A stretch of 64,000 nt of DNA, from assembly GCA_905221605.1 (NCBI GenBank), contig CAJNDS010002453.1, positions 166,001 through 230,000 of the forward strand, given 5' to 3'. Positions 1 to 12,600 of the stretch are shown piece after piece; position 1 is the first letter of the stretch; each line of letters opens with the position of its first letter. Origin of the DNA: Symbiodinium natans (lineage: Eukaryota > Sar > Dinophyceae > Suessiales > Symbiodiniaceae). The notes beneath the pieces are model-generated. The model saw nothing but the letters and a program-made list of their open reading frames with translations. It searched no databases and had not been told where the DNA came from. The translations under genes were made by a program, and so were the position numbers.

Positions 1-514
1 GTGCACGGACGCCGGCTGTGCTGAACGATGCGTCTTGCCTCTCTCAGCACCACACGTCGTAGGAGCACCGGCTAGGCTCGGGTCCTTGCATCGGCAAGCT
101 TCGAAAGTGTGGATGCACAGAGATGGGCTTTCGGTGTAGCGTACAGGTGGAGAACAGAATGGTATGAAGAATGATAAAAAAATGTCATGCTTCTCTGGCG
201 ACTTTATTCTTTCCGTTCTCTGTTCACAGCTGTGAGTTGCGACGAGGCCAGGGCTGGAGGCCCACCGTCCGACCAATTCCTCACTTTGTCATGTGAATAT
301 GCTCCATGCTTTCCTGCATCACTCCGGTCACACACAGAGAACACACGGAGGATTCTACAAAACTTCGAAAACAACTGGACAGGTGCGCAGCCTAAGTGAG
401 GCTGCGACGGCTGCAACAACTGGTGCACGTCGCGACCACGGCCATGCTCCTGGACTTCACGGTGGAATACAACCGATACAACCAGCAAAAATCGTGAAAT
501 CGCTTCGCGCCGAT

Positions 515-800
515 ATGCCTATACGCCGTTGCGCTGCCCCTCCACTCCCCCAGGCGCCGATACACCGATGTGCCATGAGCCGATGCAATGCTCGATGGGC
601 CACGGAAGGCAAATACACCGATACGCCGTTCAGGGGCTTGCAGCAGGGGATGTAATGGGAAATACGCCGGCACGCCATTCGGGTGCCCATGGAATGGAAA
701 ATACAACTATACGACGATACGCCGATTGAGGCGCCTGTGGTGCCTGTAGGTGCCTGTGGAAGGCCAGAATTGCACATCGGTGTATCGGCGCAAGGCGGCT
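515..800. repeat. Cluster of degenerate CGATACGCCG-like words
   Basis: Words such as GCCGATA, ATACGCCG, GATACACCGAT and TATCGGCG recur irregularly about every 20-60 bases in both orientations between about 515 and 800. The spacing is not regular enough for a simple tandem repeat. The region may be a decayed minisatellite or a group of short palindromes. Confidence 0.45.
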
Positions 801-1123
801 TTCACGACGCTGCTTTGCGGTCGTCCCAAGAGCCTTCATCAAGAGCCAAAGCAGCTTTGAACACACGGCTGCACAGTGCAGCGCAGCATATTACAGCATT
901 GAACCCCTATTTTGCAGATTGCACATGTCACACAAAAGCCCGAGGCCCCGTGGGCTCCTCATGTTCCACCTTGTGCTCCTTCTTGGCCTTCTCAGCTCCT
1001 TCGCAGGCACATGCTGAATTCATCGGGGAACGGACATGAGTCCCAAAAGTTGCTAAATTGATGTTGAAGTCTTACAAGGCTTCGGATGCAACGGCCATGT
1101 GTGCCCGCTGAGTGCGCGTACAG

Positions 1124-1144
1124 ACACACACACACACACACACA
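1124..1144. repeat. (CA)n dinucleotide repeat
   Basis: Uninterrupted CA/AC dinucleotides, seen directly. No associated gene. Confidence 0.95.
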
Positions 1145-1339
1145 TGCACATTTTTCAACGCACAGGCTGCGCCCAAGGGTGCCCAAGGCAGCCAACAGCA
1201 CCGACATGCTGCAATTCAGCACAGGGAAAGTGAATGGAACCGATAAAGAAAAGAGCTCTCAATGGGACCAATTTAGAAAAGGTTTTTCGGGGCTTGTGCA
1301 AAAAAAGTGTCTAGCACTTCTTTCCCTGTACATGTACTT

Positions 1340-1341
<2 letters not shown>

Positions 1342-1377
<36 letters not shown>
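1342..1377. repeat. (TA)n dinucleotide repeat
   Basis: About 18 uninterrupted TA units, seen directly. It is self-complementary and could extrude as a cruciform. Confidence 0.95.
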
Positions 1378-1378
<1 letters not shown>

Positions 1379-4300
1379 TCCCCCCATCCCCTTTGATCCG
1401 GCTGTGTTCTTTACAACACACAACTTGTGGGAATGTCGAGCCCGAGACGTGTTTTGGCTGGCCCGAAGACTTGCCTAAAGAAAGCGCAGTGAGATGCAAG
1501 AACTCTCCCAGCCCTCGGTCGAGTGTACTTGGGCTTTACCTCAGCTATTCTCCTCGCCTGGATCTCCTTCTAACGATATATAGAGACATCTTTATGTTCT
1601 AAAACATTCTCACAAATTCGAATCAGATACTAGCCTGGGCCTCCTGGCCCAGGCCCTGCTCCACTCCCCCCCCACCATATAAAAGCTCCTTAAAGGAGAC
1701 AGTCATGTGGGGAAGCACATACTCGCCCTTTCACCGCGAGTTGAATAACTAAGTGTGTCGGCTGTTGATGTTGGGTATTGTTTTGCGTCTGTATGCAGCT
1801 ATCTCAATGATGCTGACAAAAGCGACAATCTTTTCATGTCATCGACTTCATTGAGCCACTTGTAATTGCCTAATCTTTTGCTTTGAGGGGTAGATGTTAG
1901 GAGCCAGCGCGAGAACTTACATTAACGAGAATAGTTACCTTCTGTGTAGTTCCAAAGGCAAACAAAGAATGCGATTCGCTTAATCTAACAGACATTCGAT
2001 CCCGCCACTTTTGCTGACAAAATGCCGTCGTATCAGTGGGGCTGAATTTGGCGAAGCAAACCGATAAAGCCTTCAAGTATCTCGATAAATTAGAAACGCC
2101 AACCACTAAGGCAAAGGTGAAGGTCGCGAGCCCTCGAGGAGCCCCAGGAGCTGCGATGAGAGAAGAGGACTTGGGGTCTCCATCGTGGGGGCAGCCGGGG
2201 AAGCGGGGGGGAGGGTGTATCATGTGGATGCGACGATGAAAAGAAGCTGAGTGCCGCACTTTCAGCCTCTTCTGCTAGCTCCATGATAACCTGACGCCTC
2301 GGACAACACTTCCAAACGAGTTTAGGGCGCAACAAGGTGGAGCCAAACGAGCTTTCTTTCCCTTCAACCTTCGGTTCCATACTACGGCAAGAACAAGTCC
2401 GATCAACACCGTGGGCCACCCGGCGTTTCTTTGGCAGCATGGATCAGATCCTGCCGCCGTGCCTGACCAGGGGCAAAACGAAAGCTATCCCTGACGCATC
2501 CCTTCCTCATGTCAGCCTGAAGCGGAAGGACAATGAGGCACAATGAGACTGACCCTCTTGCAATTGTCAGGCACGGCCGAATGGTCGTCCATGCCCAAGG
2601 GATCTGAGTGGATGCCGGAGAAATGAGAACAATGGGCCCACATGGCGGATGACCAAACTATCCTGAACCTGTCGGGGACAGGGCATAACCACGGAGTGTG
2701 GCATCCTGATGCATCCTCAATAGAGCAAACCTGCAAATCGAGCAACACCGTCATCAGGATACGTCGCGAGTGCGCCTCCATGAAATCATACCGGAGCTGG
2801 GCGACTCGCGGATCTAATCCTTCACTCAGGAAGGGGATAACACCATTGCCCGACCCACTTGCGTCGAACAAGATGACAAAAGGTGACGAAGTCAGACGTG
2901 CCTGGCAGCTGGAAAACCTCGAGGGGCTTGTACGTCAGTTCCTGGGCAGCTTTCCCAGATGGAATGGGCGTACGGCAAGCGGGCCGAAATCAGAAGCAGC
3001 AGCCAAAGACATTATTCTTCCTACTGTTGTGGAATTTGGCAGCCTTTACCTGGGGTCAGTTTGCACTGAGGGATGCTCGCGTGGCAAGATGCCCTGGGCG
3101 TCGCAAGCAGCCAGCGAGCGAGGGCTCCCGATCTCCCAGCAGAAGCGGCACATAGCGGCACTGTGCTACTTCACCCTTCCCCTAGCCATGTCATTCCAGG
3201 GTCCATGCGCAGCCTCGCGCCTCTCGGCCTCTCCTTCCTTCTACCCAACAGCACAACCTCAGCACTGTTCGCACTGTTCGCCTGAACGTCTGGGTCAAAC
3301 TCCCGGAAATCCTGCATCGAGCTCAGGTCAAGCAACGGGCACATCATTGCAAGGATGTGGTTCGTTGGAAATGTCGAGCCAGTAAGTCGTCTGCACGCCA
3401 GAGCATCGAACCTTTAACCTGACAACTTGATATGTCTTGTCTTGGACAGTAGAAATTTCACCTAGTTCCCGGGAAAGGTCCTCCAAGCTGCAACTCCAGG
3501 ACCAGTCCACGTTTAAGGAGCCATCAGCGCCCCTCTGCATTGAGGTTCAATGGTCCAACTTGCCTCGATAGCCCAGTAAATCCCGAAATCTCACACCTCT
3601 GCCGAGTTTCGGAGCTTCATGTACCCAAGAGTTTGAGAGTTTCAGGCCGCGTTGCACCCCCTATGATCCCCTATGAAGGCCCTGGGGCCTCTTGAAGCTA
3701 AGCAGCTGCGGGAGCACCTAGATGGCCACAGTCATCAAAGCTCCAAGGCTGCAGCTGATTTGCTATATGTTTTGGCGCGGAGGTTGGTGCTCTCACTCGC
3801 TGCATGAGTACAATGAGCGAGGAAGGACGCGCTAGGTGGAGAGGCAGGCTTTCGTTAGCCGCTGTCTCTCTTGACTTTACCAAGCCCTCAACATGAGTGC
3901 ATGAGGGCATCGTTGCTGGGCTCGGGGTACCGTCATCCCTCAAGGCGCAGGGAAGCTACAGTACTTCACTGATGTCCAAAGCAGGGCATCCTGAGTGAGG
4001 CCCTCAGACCACGCAATCATCAAACCTTGTCCCAGTCAGCATGAGACAACAGACCCGAAACATTTGAAAGATGCTGAAGCGCAGCGTGGCGATGTCAACT
4101 CAAGATGTTGAGGTGTGGGAACCACTTGGCAGAAACATGTCTGTGCTGCAATCTTCAGCTTCGACGATTTTGTCTACCCTTGCCGATGGAGCTTCAGGTA
4201 GGCCACAAATGCTGTCACCTGCCTGGGCTGGTGCTTCCAAACACGACTGCAGGCAACCGCCTTTTAGCCACACCCGCTTGCACGCTGCGGCCAGGCTGCT

Positions 4301-5364
4301 TATCCAGGGGCGAGTCTCCGCTGAAGCTTCCCTCCGACACTTTTCGCTGCACCTCAGGTTTAAAGTTCGGCTTCGAGCGATGATTCTTTGCTCTGACTTG
4401 ACGATTATGATTCCACAATGGTTTTTGCACATGTTAACCTCATTGCTCTCCGGGGTTTTCAGGGGCAGGTCTTCTTCCCAGACAGCCACACAAACACATT
4501 CTGTTCGCGAGCCCTCTGCATGGCAGAGTGAGTGATCGCAGGAGCAGATGAACTAAGTCAACGTCCATTCTGCAGTAGTCCTCGTCGTCAGCGGCCACCT
4601 TCGCATCAGAACAGGTCTGCAAGTGTGATCAGGACTTGCCTAAACATCCAATGGAGACTCCTGCCAATGCACGCGCAAGTCACCTCGCTGAATGAACGGC
4701 CCTTGTGCTTGCCGACAGTGAAGGTTCCGTCGACGTCGTCATCGATCCTGTCAGAGCGCTACACACCAAGAAGTGCCGTGCCGACTTGTGCTTACAGCAT
4801 CATTCCATTCTTCAATACACACAGGCCAACATGTGCCTCTCTGCGTCAGCTGACTCCACCCAGCGCAGCTGCCCGCGGCCTTGGCAGAGCCTCCGACATC
4901 AGATAATTGCGTTTTGCGTCGCAGCCAGTGCACTTGAGAAGACAGGTCACCGCTAGATCGGAGAATGGCTGACACACCGCGGCCAACAGGAAGGAGGAGG
5001 GGGAAGCGTGTTTCTGGAAAAAAAACAAGAAGACCCAACTTCCGTGACAGCTGCGCTTACCCGAAAAGGTTCTCATTCCCTTTCCATTGGGCCGTTTGCC
5101 ATGCATCAAATTCTGTCGAAGGAAAGTTGCGAGGGGCGCTTCTCTGTGGGCAGTCTCGACTTGCTCAGCTGGATTGGACGGGATGCCTCAGCCATTCGGC
5201 AGGCACATCTTCACCTAGCTCAGCAGCCGCAGCAAGGGCAGCCACATCGCGAAGCAGCGTCCTCTCCAGGTGCGCTCGTCACGAATGACAGCAGACCACG
5301 AACCCTCAACACCCATTGGGCGAGTTGTACTTTCACCGGTACTGCACAGGACGGCGACTTCGAC

Positions 5365-7446
5365 TTAACGTGTGCCAGCATCGCCAGAGTGTATCAACGA
5401 CATGTCAACCAAACGATGGGTTTTCTTCTGGGAGACCTGCCTGAGACCCTCCACGGCCGATGCGAGCAACGCGTTCAAAGCGGTGATCTTGGCACAAAAG
5501 GTGAAAGCAAAATCGAATAATCAAGAGCAACTCCAAGGCTCTCCAAGTAAAGCTTCTGGTGCTCACTACAGAACCCCTAAGAGGCTCACTCGAACAAAAA
5601 CCATGGATATGGCAACGATTGCCACAGCGTGTCAGAGATCTGCTAGGCGCCTCCACCGGTGCCAGCCAAGGGTGCACTTCTGCCAGGCTGCGCTGCCTGC
5701 AGACACCCTGAAGCTCCCGAGCTGACGCAGGTGCTCAAGTCTCCCTCCGTGCCCTTGTCCAGTCCATCTCTCTATCATTCTTTCTGTCATGTCTCTGCAC
5801 ACCCCAGAAGATGATTAATACTCCGGGCGACTTGCGGGACACCCCAAAAAAAATCAGATGAAGCTGCAACTGCCGCGCAATTAGACGATGGCCATGTGTA
5901 AGGCAGTCTGAGGCCGGAAGAATACTCATGGTACTTCTGCATGAAAGCAACGCCTCTTGCAGCTGCGAATTTCTTGGCAAAGGGCTCGACGAAAAGCCTC
6001 CGCACAACTGCATCATGAAGTGGAAGGAGGGCTGTCAGGAATCAACTTGATGGGACTTCGGTCCTCCAACTCACGCAGCAGGTCAGGAGCCGCAGTGGCA
6101 CCGGACCTTGCATGCGAATCGGGCCGGGAGCAGAGTGAGCAGAGATGCCTCCTTTGTGATCAGCGCTGCCAAGATCTGCCAAGCGTCTCAACTCTCTCCA
6201 GGAGGCCCTGCAAAATTGATACCAGCTGCCGGCGGCGAGTGCGGGCCAAACGCTTCTTCAGGAAGACCTGGAACTGCTCGCAGTGGTCGACAGAGCTCCA
6301 GAAGACATGCCCCAGCAAGACGCAGTCGCAAATCTCCACCTCAGTCCTCCCGCAGGTCCAGGCGCACACCTGCAGCATCCGCACCGCCTGGCCCAACCGC
6401 CGATCCGACAGCTGCGCATGCTGATCCGAAGGCAGCCCTGCGAAGAAGCGGCGGCAGTCCACCAGGACCTCGACGATTTCGGGGGACACCACCACTGTGC
6501 CTGCAAGCTCTTGCACGCTCTGCGCATCGTCCAGGCCGACTGCCAACTCCCTCCTAGCCTCCTTTGGGCTAGGAGGTTTTAGGGACGTTGCTGCAACCAA
6601 TTCTGCCACACAATCATCTGACACAGGCCGGACCATTAAACGGAACAGCAACCGGTCGTACAAGGCTTCAAGCTCTTCCGACTCTGGAGCTTCGTTCGAT
6701 GCTGCGACGAGGCATCGCAAAGGCACTGCCACACGCTCAGGGCCGTTGTCGAAGACCCGCTCGTTGACCACAGAAAGCAAGGTGTTCAGAATTGCCGAGT
6801 TGGCCTTAAAAATCTCATCTACAAAAGCAACTGATGCCTCAGGCAAATAACCTTCGGTCTTCCGCACATATTCATCCTTTTCCAAGCTCTTCAAGGAAAG
6901 TGGCCCGAACAGTTCCTCGGGCACCGAAAACCGCGTCAGCAAGCGCTCCTGGGATCGTCAGAAGTACTGTGTCGCAATAACTAGCTCTAGTTGACTACAA
7001 GTGTCTCAAAAAACAAAGCTGTTGAGGATTGCGCTCTCGCTGCGGGCAGGTGACAAAAAAAACAGCCTTCGATCCAACAAACCTGGTGAGCCGCCTTGCC
7101 AACAGGCTTTTTGCCGTCCCAGGCGGGCCCAGCAGCAGCACATGCTCGGCGCAGAAAGCGGCCAGCAATAGGATGCGGACCTCCAACGAGCGCTCGACCA
7201 GCCCCTCCTGCAATCGCAAAAACCAAAAACTGCCCAGCTGAGAGAACTGCACAAGCAGAGCATGCATCAACAGGTCCTCAAGTTCGGCTACGGCTTCTGC
7301 GATGCGCTGAGCCAAAGCCGAAACTTGAGGGACATCTTGCGGGTTATCGAGCCACGACCTGTTCGAAGCCACGAGGTCAGGTGAGTGAACACAACGCCTG
7401 CGGAATATCAAGAAACGACCAAGTTGCTCGAGCTTTGTCTGGGCCA
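5365..7446 (-). CDS. RavA/MoxR-family AAA+ ATPase, six exons
   Basis: Exons, in transcript order: up to 7277 (start unresolved; ATG at 7446 is the best candidate), 7207-7055, 6948-6180, 6031-5915, 5721-5651, 5487-5365 with TAA. Every junction from 7207 onward keeps phase. The first intron (7276-7208) needs a GA donor; the next has GT, and the last three have GC. Exon 2 carries Walker A (GPPGTAKS). Exon 3 opens LLTRFSVPEELFGPLS and carries Walker B (FVDEIFKA), sensor 1 (LVAASNEAPE), an arginine-finger region (ALYDRLLFR) and a sensor-2-like SDRRLGQAVRML. Order and spacing match bacterial RavA, a MoxR-type hexameric ATPase that works with a von Willebrand-A partner. The helical tail from exon 4 does not look like RavA's substrate-binding insert. 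The family call is strong; the cellular role and localisation are unknown. Confidence 0.85.
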
Positions 7447-8117
7447 TGGATTTGATCTCCCGCTCTGTTGCCTGAAGACATGCTGAGCTCTGCGTGAACA
7501 TGACACACCTTTGCATAACAGCACCATGTCGCACTTTGTTCCATCGCTTGCGAAACCCATTCCAGCTCGGGATGGACATTTTGTCAAAAAAGGTTCATTG
7601 CCTCGTGGCACTGGCGCAACGATGCGCGAATTACCAGGAAAATTGAAGGCCTCTGGAAAGTAGGCTGCCACCCGCGGTCGGCTGACCCGGCACAAAGGTC
7701 GACAATGGGCCATTGAGCCCGGCGCCGTGGAATGCGGTCTGAGAATGTGACCATGGCGCACTCCAAGACCGCACACACCATCGCGGAAGACCGTCAGCCA
7801 GGAGCACAAAAGAATGCAATAGGGCTTGAGATGGGCTGAGTTGGACAGCTTCGAAATCAGCGTGTGCGCCATCGTGAGATGTGTGCCAACAAACATAACG
7901 AAGCCTCGAGCCTCGTTCCATCCGCGCCGCGAAACCGAGCCGGTGTTGGAATGTCGGGGACACCAGTGAGTCCGACGGCTGCTCCTGGCTGCCAATCCAA
8001 CATGCATGTAAGCTTCTCTGACACTGACCTACCAGTACCGAATACCGCTCACACCGCTCACAATTGTTGATTGCTCGACTTCACTCAACTCACAAGTAAA
8101 GCTGGCACTGGGATCAG
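7447..8117 (-). other. Spacer between the two minus-strand genes, with a long open frame
   Basis: This separates the predicted stop of the large gene (8118) from the best ATPase start (7446). A minus frame is open for about 200 codons from 8007 down into the ATPase first exon. Its part at about 7650-7925 reads protein-like (for example LISKLSNSAHLKPYC), so an upstream ATPase exon or a leader is possible. I see no diagnostic motif, and a trans-splice acceptor cannot be picked out from sequence alone. Confidence 0.35.
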
Positions 8118-9614
8118 TCAATCATCCACCCAGTCCACCCGGATCGCGCGCCTGCGGAGATGTGGACTGGCCCAATACACCCCGACAGAGAAGGCGGCCT
8201 GTGCTCGTGGCAACAAGGAGAGTTAAAGTCCTGCTGCAGAGCCTCAAGGAGAACTCGAGCCCACTCGGGAATGTACCATAAAGCGCTTAAGCTTTTGGCC
8301 AAGAAACTGCGGCAGGCCCCACGCCACCCCGACTTCGCAGCTGCGGCCGCACCGCCGGCCATTGGGCCGCCCTTCACGAGACTGGCGTGACTGGAACGTA
8401 CCGACAGTCTCGTGCTCTGATCGGCATGCAGACAAGGACGTGCCACGGCTTGGCCCTGTGAAAGGTCTTGGGGATGACAGGACATCGCCCTTTGATGACT
8501 CAGTCTACTTCCGAGCGGCGTCGAAGGCGGGATATTGCCAGTGGAAGGCAGCCGAGGACTGCATTGCAAGGCCATTCGAAAAGTCTTGCAGCTAACCAAC
8601 CTAATTATATTTTGCAGAATGTGTCGAGCATGTCAAACTCAAAAGCAAAAGGAGCTGCTCTCATATTCCAGACCACACGTGGCTACTTGGGATGCTCAGA
8701 TTTATGAGAGGGGCAACGGCCACGGTGCTGCAACTGCAGAGAAACACTAACCGTGCTGTTGTGAGGCTGTGTCGCAGCATGTCAGCTGGTCACAGAGCCG
8801 AATATTTTCGCTCAAGCGGGTGGGTTCAACTAGCCTGTCGAGTCACAAGGAAGAGTGAACCTGCCAGCTGCCAGCACCTTCATGCTTCTAGTAACGAGTA
8901 ACGAATCTACATTGATGTGTCGGTCTGTCTGGCAAGTGTCTGGCCAAGTCTCAAACGTGCCTTGAGTATGCAACCGAAGTGTTCGGTCGCCGCTCGGCTG
9001 GTCCAAAGCAGCACTGGTAGCGGGAACTGTGGCTGTCTCACACCAATAGTTCAAGACACGCGACTTCGCGCTTTAATACGCTTCCCCGCTCAAGAAAGTG
9101 CAGTCTTGTACCGTTAGGAACTCAGATTCTGCGCTGGACCGGAGACGGCCCAATCGTGATAGGCCTACTGGATTGCATGACCAACAGCGCTGCCTAAACG
9201 ACGCGGCCACAACGTGCCGGAAGTGTGTATGGTCTTGCAACCCAGCAGGGCAGTTCCTGCGGTTAAGATGGCCGTATGCAAGAGTGCACCTATAGTCTTC
9301 CTGGCAGTGCAGGAGATATGCTAAGACATCAGTGCCACAGCACCTTCCTAGTCTCATAGACCGCCGCCCTGGTCTCACAGCCCTCGCATCCCAGAGTTCC
9401 TGGCGAGCCACATCACCTGCAGGGAACGCTTCGCATGAGACATCACAGGTGCACGTATGAATCCCAGAAGCGTCATGAGCCAAGCCGCGTTCATGAACTC
9501 CGAGCTGCGCCCGAGTGCCTGCAGAGGTTATCAAAAGGGCTGAGCGAGGTGCTGGCGGAGAGATAGCACTGGCACTCTTCTGCTTCAAAAGGTCTCTCAG
9601 AGGAATCCCCTGCT
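8118..9614 (-). CDS. C-terminal exons (34-38) of the large gene
   Basis: Proposed exons: 9614-9519 (SSERPFEAEECQCYLSAST), 9256-9194 (NCPAGLQDHTHFRHVVAASF), a short one near 9138-9095 (AESEFLTVQDCTFL), 8371-8199 (58 residues, including SFLAKSLSALWYIPEWARV) and 8151-8118 (RAIRVDWVDD and TGA). The last two join in phase 2 across a GC-AG intron. The 8371-8199 exon is clearly protein-like; the small ones are supported by phase agreement only. An overlapping minus frame is open from 9753 to 9073, so alternative exon choices are possible there. Confidence 0.5.
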
Positions 9615-12600
9615 CTGCCTGAACACCGAGGCCACGCATCGGTGGTGCCGTGTAGCGGCGGGCACTGCCTCGTCGGCTTCCAAAAACAATCAAAGAAGTT
9701 AGAGATCGACGTCTTAAGGACAACACAGCTCCAAACGCCAAACCCAAAAACAAATCCTGAAAATTCGCACACCAAGTTCAGGCCCTCCCTGCCAAGAATG
9801 CGGACTGGCCGACAGGAAAACGATCCGCGCCTCCCCACTTGCCCTTCAAGCTTCGACCAGTGGTGTACACGTAAAGCGCCTTCAGGGCAGAATTCGCTCG
9901 CATGATGCGTAAGGCTTTCAAGAAATGCTGCGAAATGCAGCGAAACCTGTCTGGGGAGGGGTGGGGGTTGGCAGGTCGCAGTTGACCTATGCAGAGGCAT
10001 AGATCAAAGTAGATATACCGACGACACCTGGGCACCTTGGCATAGCGCTTGCGATGCTCGCCGTCCGTGTCTCGTGGAAGAGCCTTGCAAAAGAGCACAT
10101 CGATTCACGATCCTGTCACCGCTCCGCTCTTGTACTTACCAATGCAAAGCATAAATGTCCGCCCACATGCCACAAAACAGTCTGCCGCAGCGTGCCACTC
10201 GACAGTTTCAGCTGCAGTGCTGAGAGCACCTCAAAGTGCTGCTTGACGTCACTCATGCGCAGGCCCTCCTGAGATGCAATGTGCAGATATGTTTTGCTAG
10301 GGCGCTAAGTGTTGGGAGACCCAAGAACCCCCCCGCCCTTCCACTGCGGGTATGGAGTACACCCAATGGCTGCAAGGAAGGGAAAACGCAGCCCAGCCTT
10401 GCAATCTGCGGTGAAGAGCAACTTGGCCAAGGAGTTGCGATCTTCCAGGTTGTGAGGATTCTGCAGCCAGCACCTGCCAGGACCCCCCCCCCCCCCAAAA
10501 CTGCTCGCATCTATCTTGAGCAGCATCTAGCTGCCTACTTGCAGAGGTGCACAGGATTCGAAATAGAACTACACAGAACAACCATGAACAACCCCATGCC
10601 AAGCTACAAGGATCCATCGGACATGCGCTCCGTCACAACAACACTCTTCTCGTTCGTGTCCAGCACGATGTAGTAGTTGTTGCAGGCCTGACCATGCACG
10701 AAAGGTAGGGAAAGTTGTCCAGTTGACCAGGTATACCGTGGAACCGGACATGTCTTGGGCAAGGGAAGAAACTGCAGTCCTTCTACCCCTGTCAGCAGTG
10801 CTCGCGCTCAACCTAGTGCTTTCAAGTCTTACCGCAGCAGTTTGGGCTTGTGCGGCTCATGCTGGTGCCAATTTGCAGTGCTCACGGGGTCTGGCCTCGT
10901 GCTCCATGGCCTCCACATACACTCGGCATCGGCTCAGCTTCTCCTTTCCGAGCTGATCCTGCCAAGGGCTCCACGAACCATCCTTGTTCGGATGTGAGTC
11001 CTCATGTCCAAGCCTGCGGTTTGGAGCTTTTCGTCTCCCAGGATACCGCGCGGGAGGAGAACACCACCTGTTAGCCATGCTGAGCCATGCTGTGCCAGTC
11101 GGTGCCATGCTGCGCACCATTGCACCGACATCTCCTGAACGCTCATAGTGCCGCAAAGGGAGGCCGCTTGAGGCTCTTCTCTGTTTTGTAGAGCCGGTGC
11201 AATGACAACAATGCGAAGCGCTACACTGCCACGGAAAGGCCCCAACTGAGAGCGGCACATGAACCATCTCGGCCTCATCGACCTCCTGGATGGTGCGGAC
11301 CTGCATCAAATTGCATCAAAACTAAACTGAGTAAAACAGCAGAGCAAAGCCTTCTCTCTGGCAAAGAGAAGGGTGTGCTAAGGTGTGCTAAGGTGTGCTG
11401 GGTCTTTGATGTACTGTGCTGAGAAACGGCGCCTCCAGGCTGCCAAGCTTGTAGATTCGGAAGGCGACTCCGTCTTCCGTGACTTGATGGAACCTGAGGG
11501 TCTCCCACAACTCCTCTATCTCCTCTATGTCTGCTGAACGGCAAGTTGCAACTTGGTACCCTCTATGGCATGGTATTCATGGTCACATCTTGGCAGAACA
11601 TGACAGATTGTACCTGAACTGGAAACAGTTCACGATCAGACCGCAACTGTCTGCGACTACGGCACTCCGGCGCGGCTTTGGGAATCACATCCTCCAGATA
11701 GGGGCCCGGAAAGCTACGCATGAAGCAGGCTTGGTATGGCTTGGTATTCAACATGCTTCACACTGATTCAATGCTGTGGCCAGCTGTACACCAGCATTCT
11801 ACATGATGTTGTCTGGGGAGGAAGGTCAAACACTGCTGTCCTCGAGCATGCTGCGCTTGAATGCCTCGTCAACATCCAACTTCACCAAGCCAAACTTCGT
11901 GGGCGCCGTGTAGGAGATTCGCCTGACCAGGAGGACGGGGGGCGCAGAAAGTTTGGGCGATTGCTCTCAGGCTTCGTTGAGCGCCATCGGTGTGCTCTGG
12001 CTGCTAAGGACGCGACCCCTCAAGCTCAACCTGGAAGCGGGAGGTCCAAGATCTCGGGAACTCCGATCCAGGATTTGCCTTGGATCGAAGAGTCCCTTGC
12101 ACCTCCTTCCCTCCATCAACCTATATACTTGCTCCAATTCTCTTGAGGTTCAAGTAATGTGAGTCATGTGAGTTCAGGCTGCCATCACGAAGTTCTTGTC
12201 CGCAAAGCGAACCCTGCGCCGATCACGGATGCTACGCTCCTGCAGAGCCAAGGCGGAAGCTGCCACTCGCAGAGTACCGAGACTCAAAACTGGCGTTGTC
12301 TGAGAAGCGCTCCTCGCCCACGAGGCTTCGTACCTTCACGATGTACTCAAGGTTGGGATCCGGCGGCGTGAAAGCGTCGCCCTCCTCCGTTCGGTCACAC
12401 TGAGGAACGTCGAAGATGTTCAGCAGCAGCTTCTGGTCGTCCATCTTCATTCCGGACCTCAGGTCTGCACAGGCAACAGGCAAAGGTTCCGGACGGTTCC
12501 AGGCTGTGCTGGGGGCAAAAGCCGCCAAGGCGCCAGGACTTCTGACGCAGGCTGCTGAGGAAGGCCTTTCCAGCATAGGACTGAAAGGTGAGGGATTTCC

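Larger units (their letters stand above)
1..5364. other. Region with no supportable gene
   Basis: I find no exon here with both a protein-like frame and phase-consistent splice sites. It holds dinucleotide repeats (listed separately), a cluster of GATACGCCG-like words near 515-800, and AT-rich sequence at about 1560-1900. One plus-strand frame at 2642-3385 stays open for 247 codons, and a minus-strand frame at 2512-2871 overlaps it. Neither resembles a family I know, so I do not call either as a gene. Exons of the ATPase gene end at 5365, so 3' UTR or downstream sequence of that gene probably lies at the right edge. Confidence 0.5.

Noticed and set aside
2642-3385. 247-codon plus ORF as a gene
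   Set aside because: No motif, no splice context, and an overlapping minus frame of 119 codons; it could be chance.
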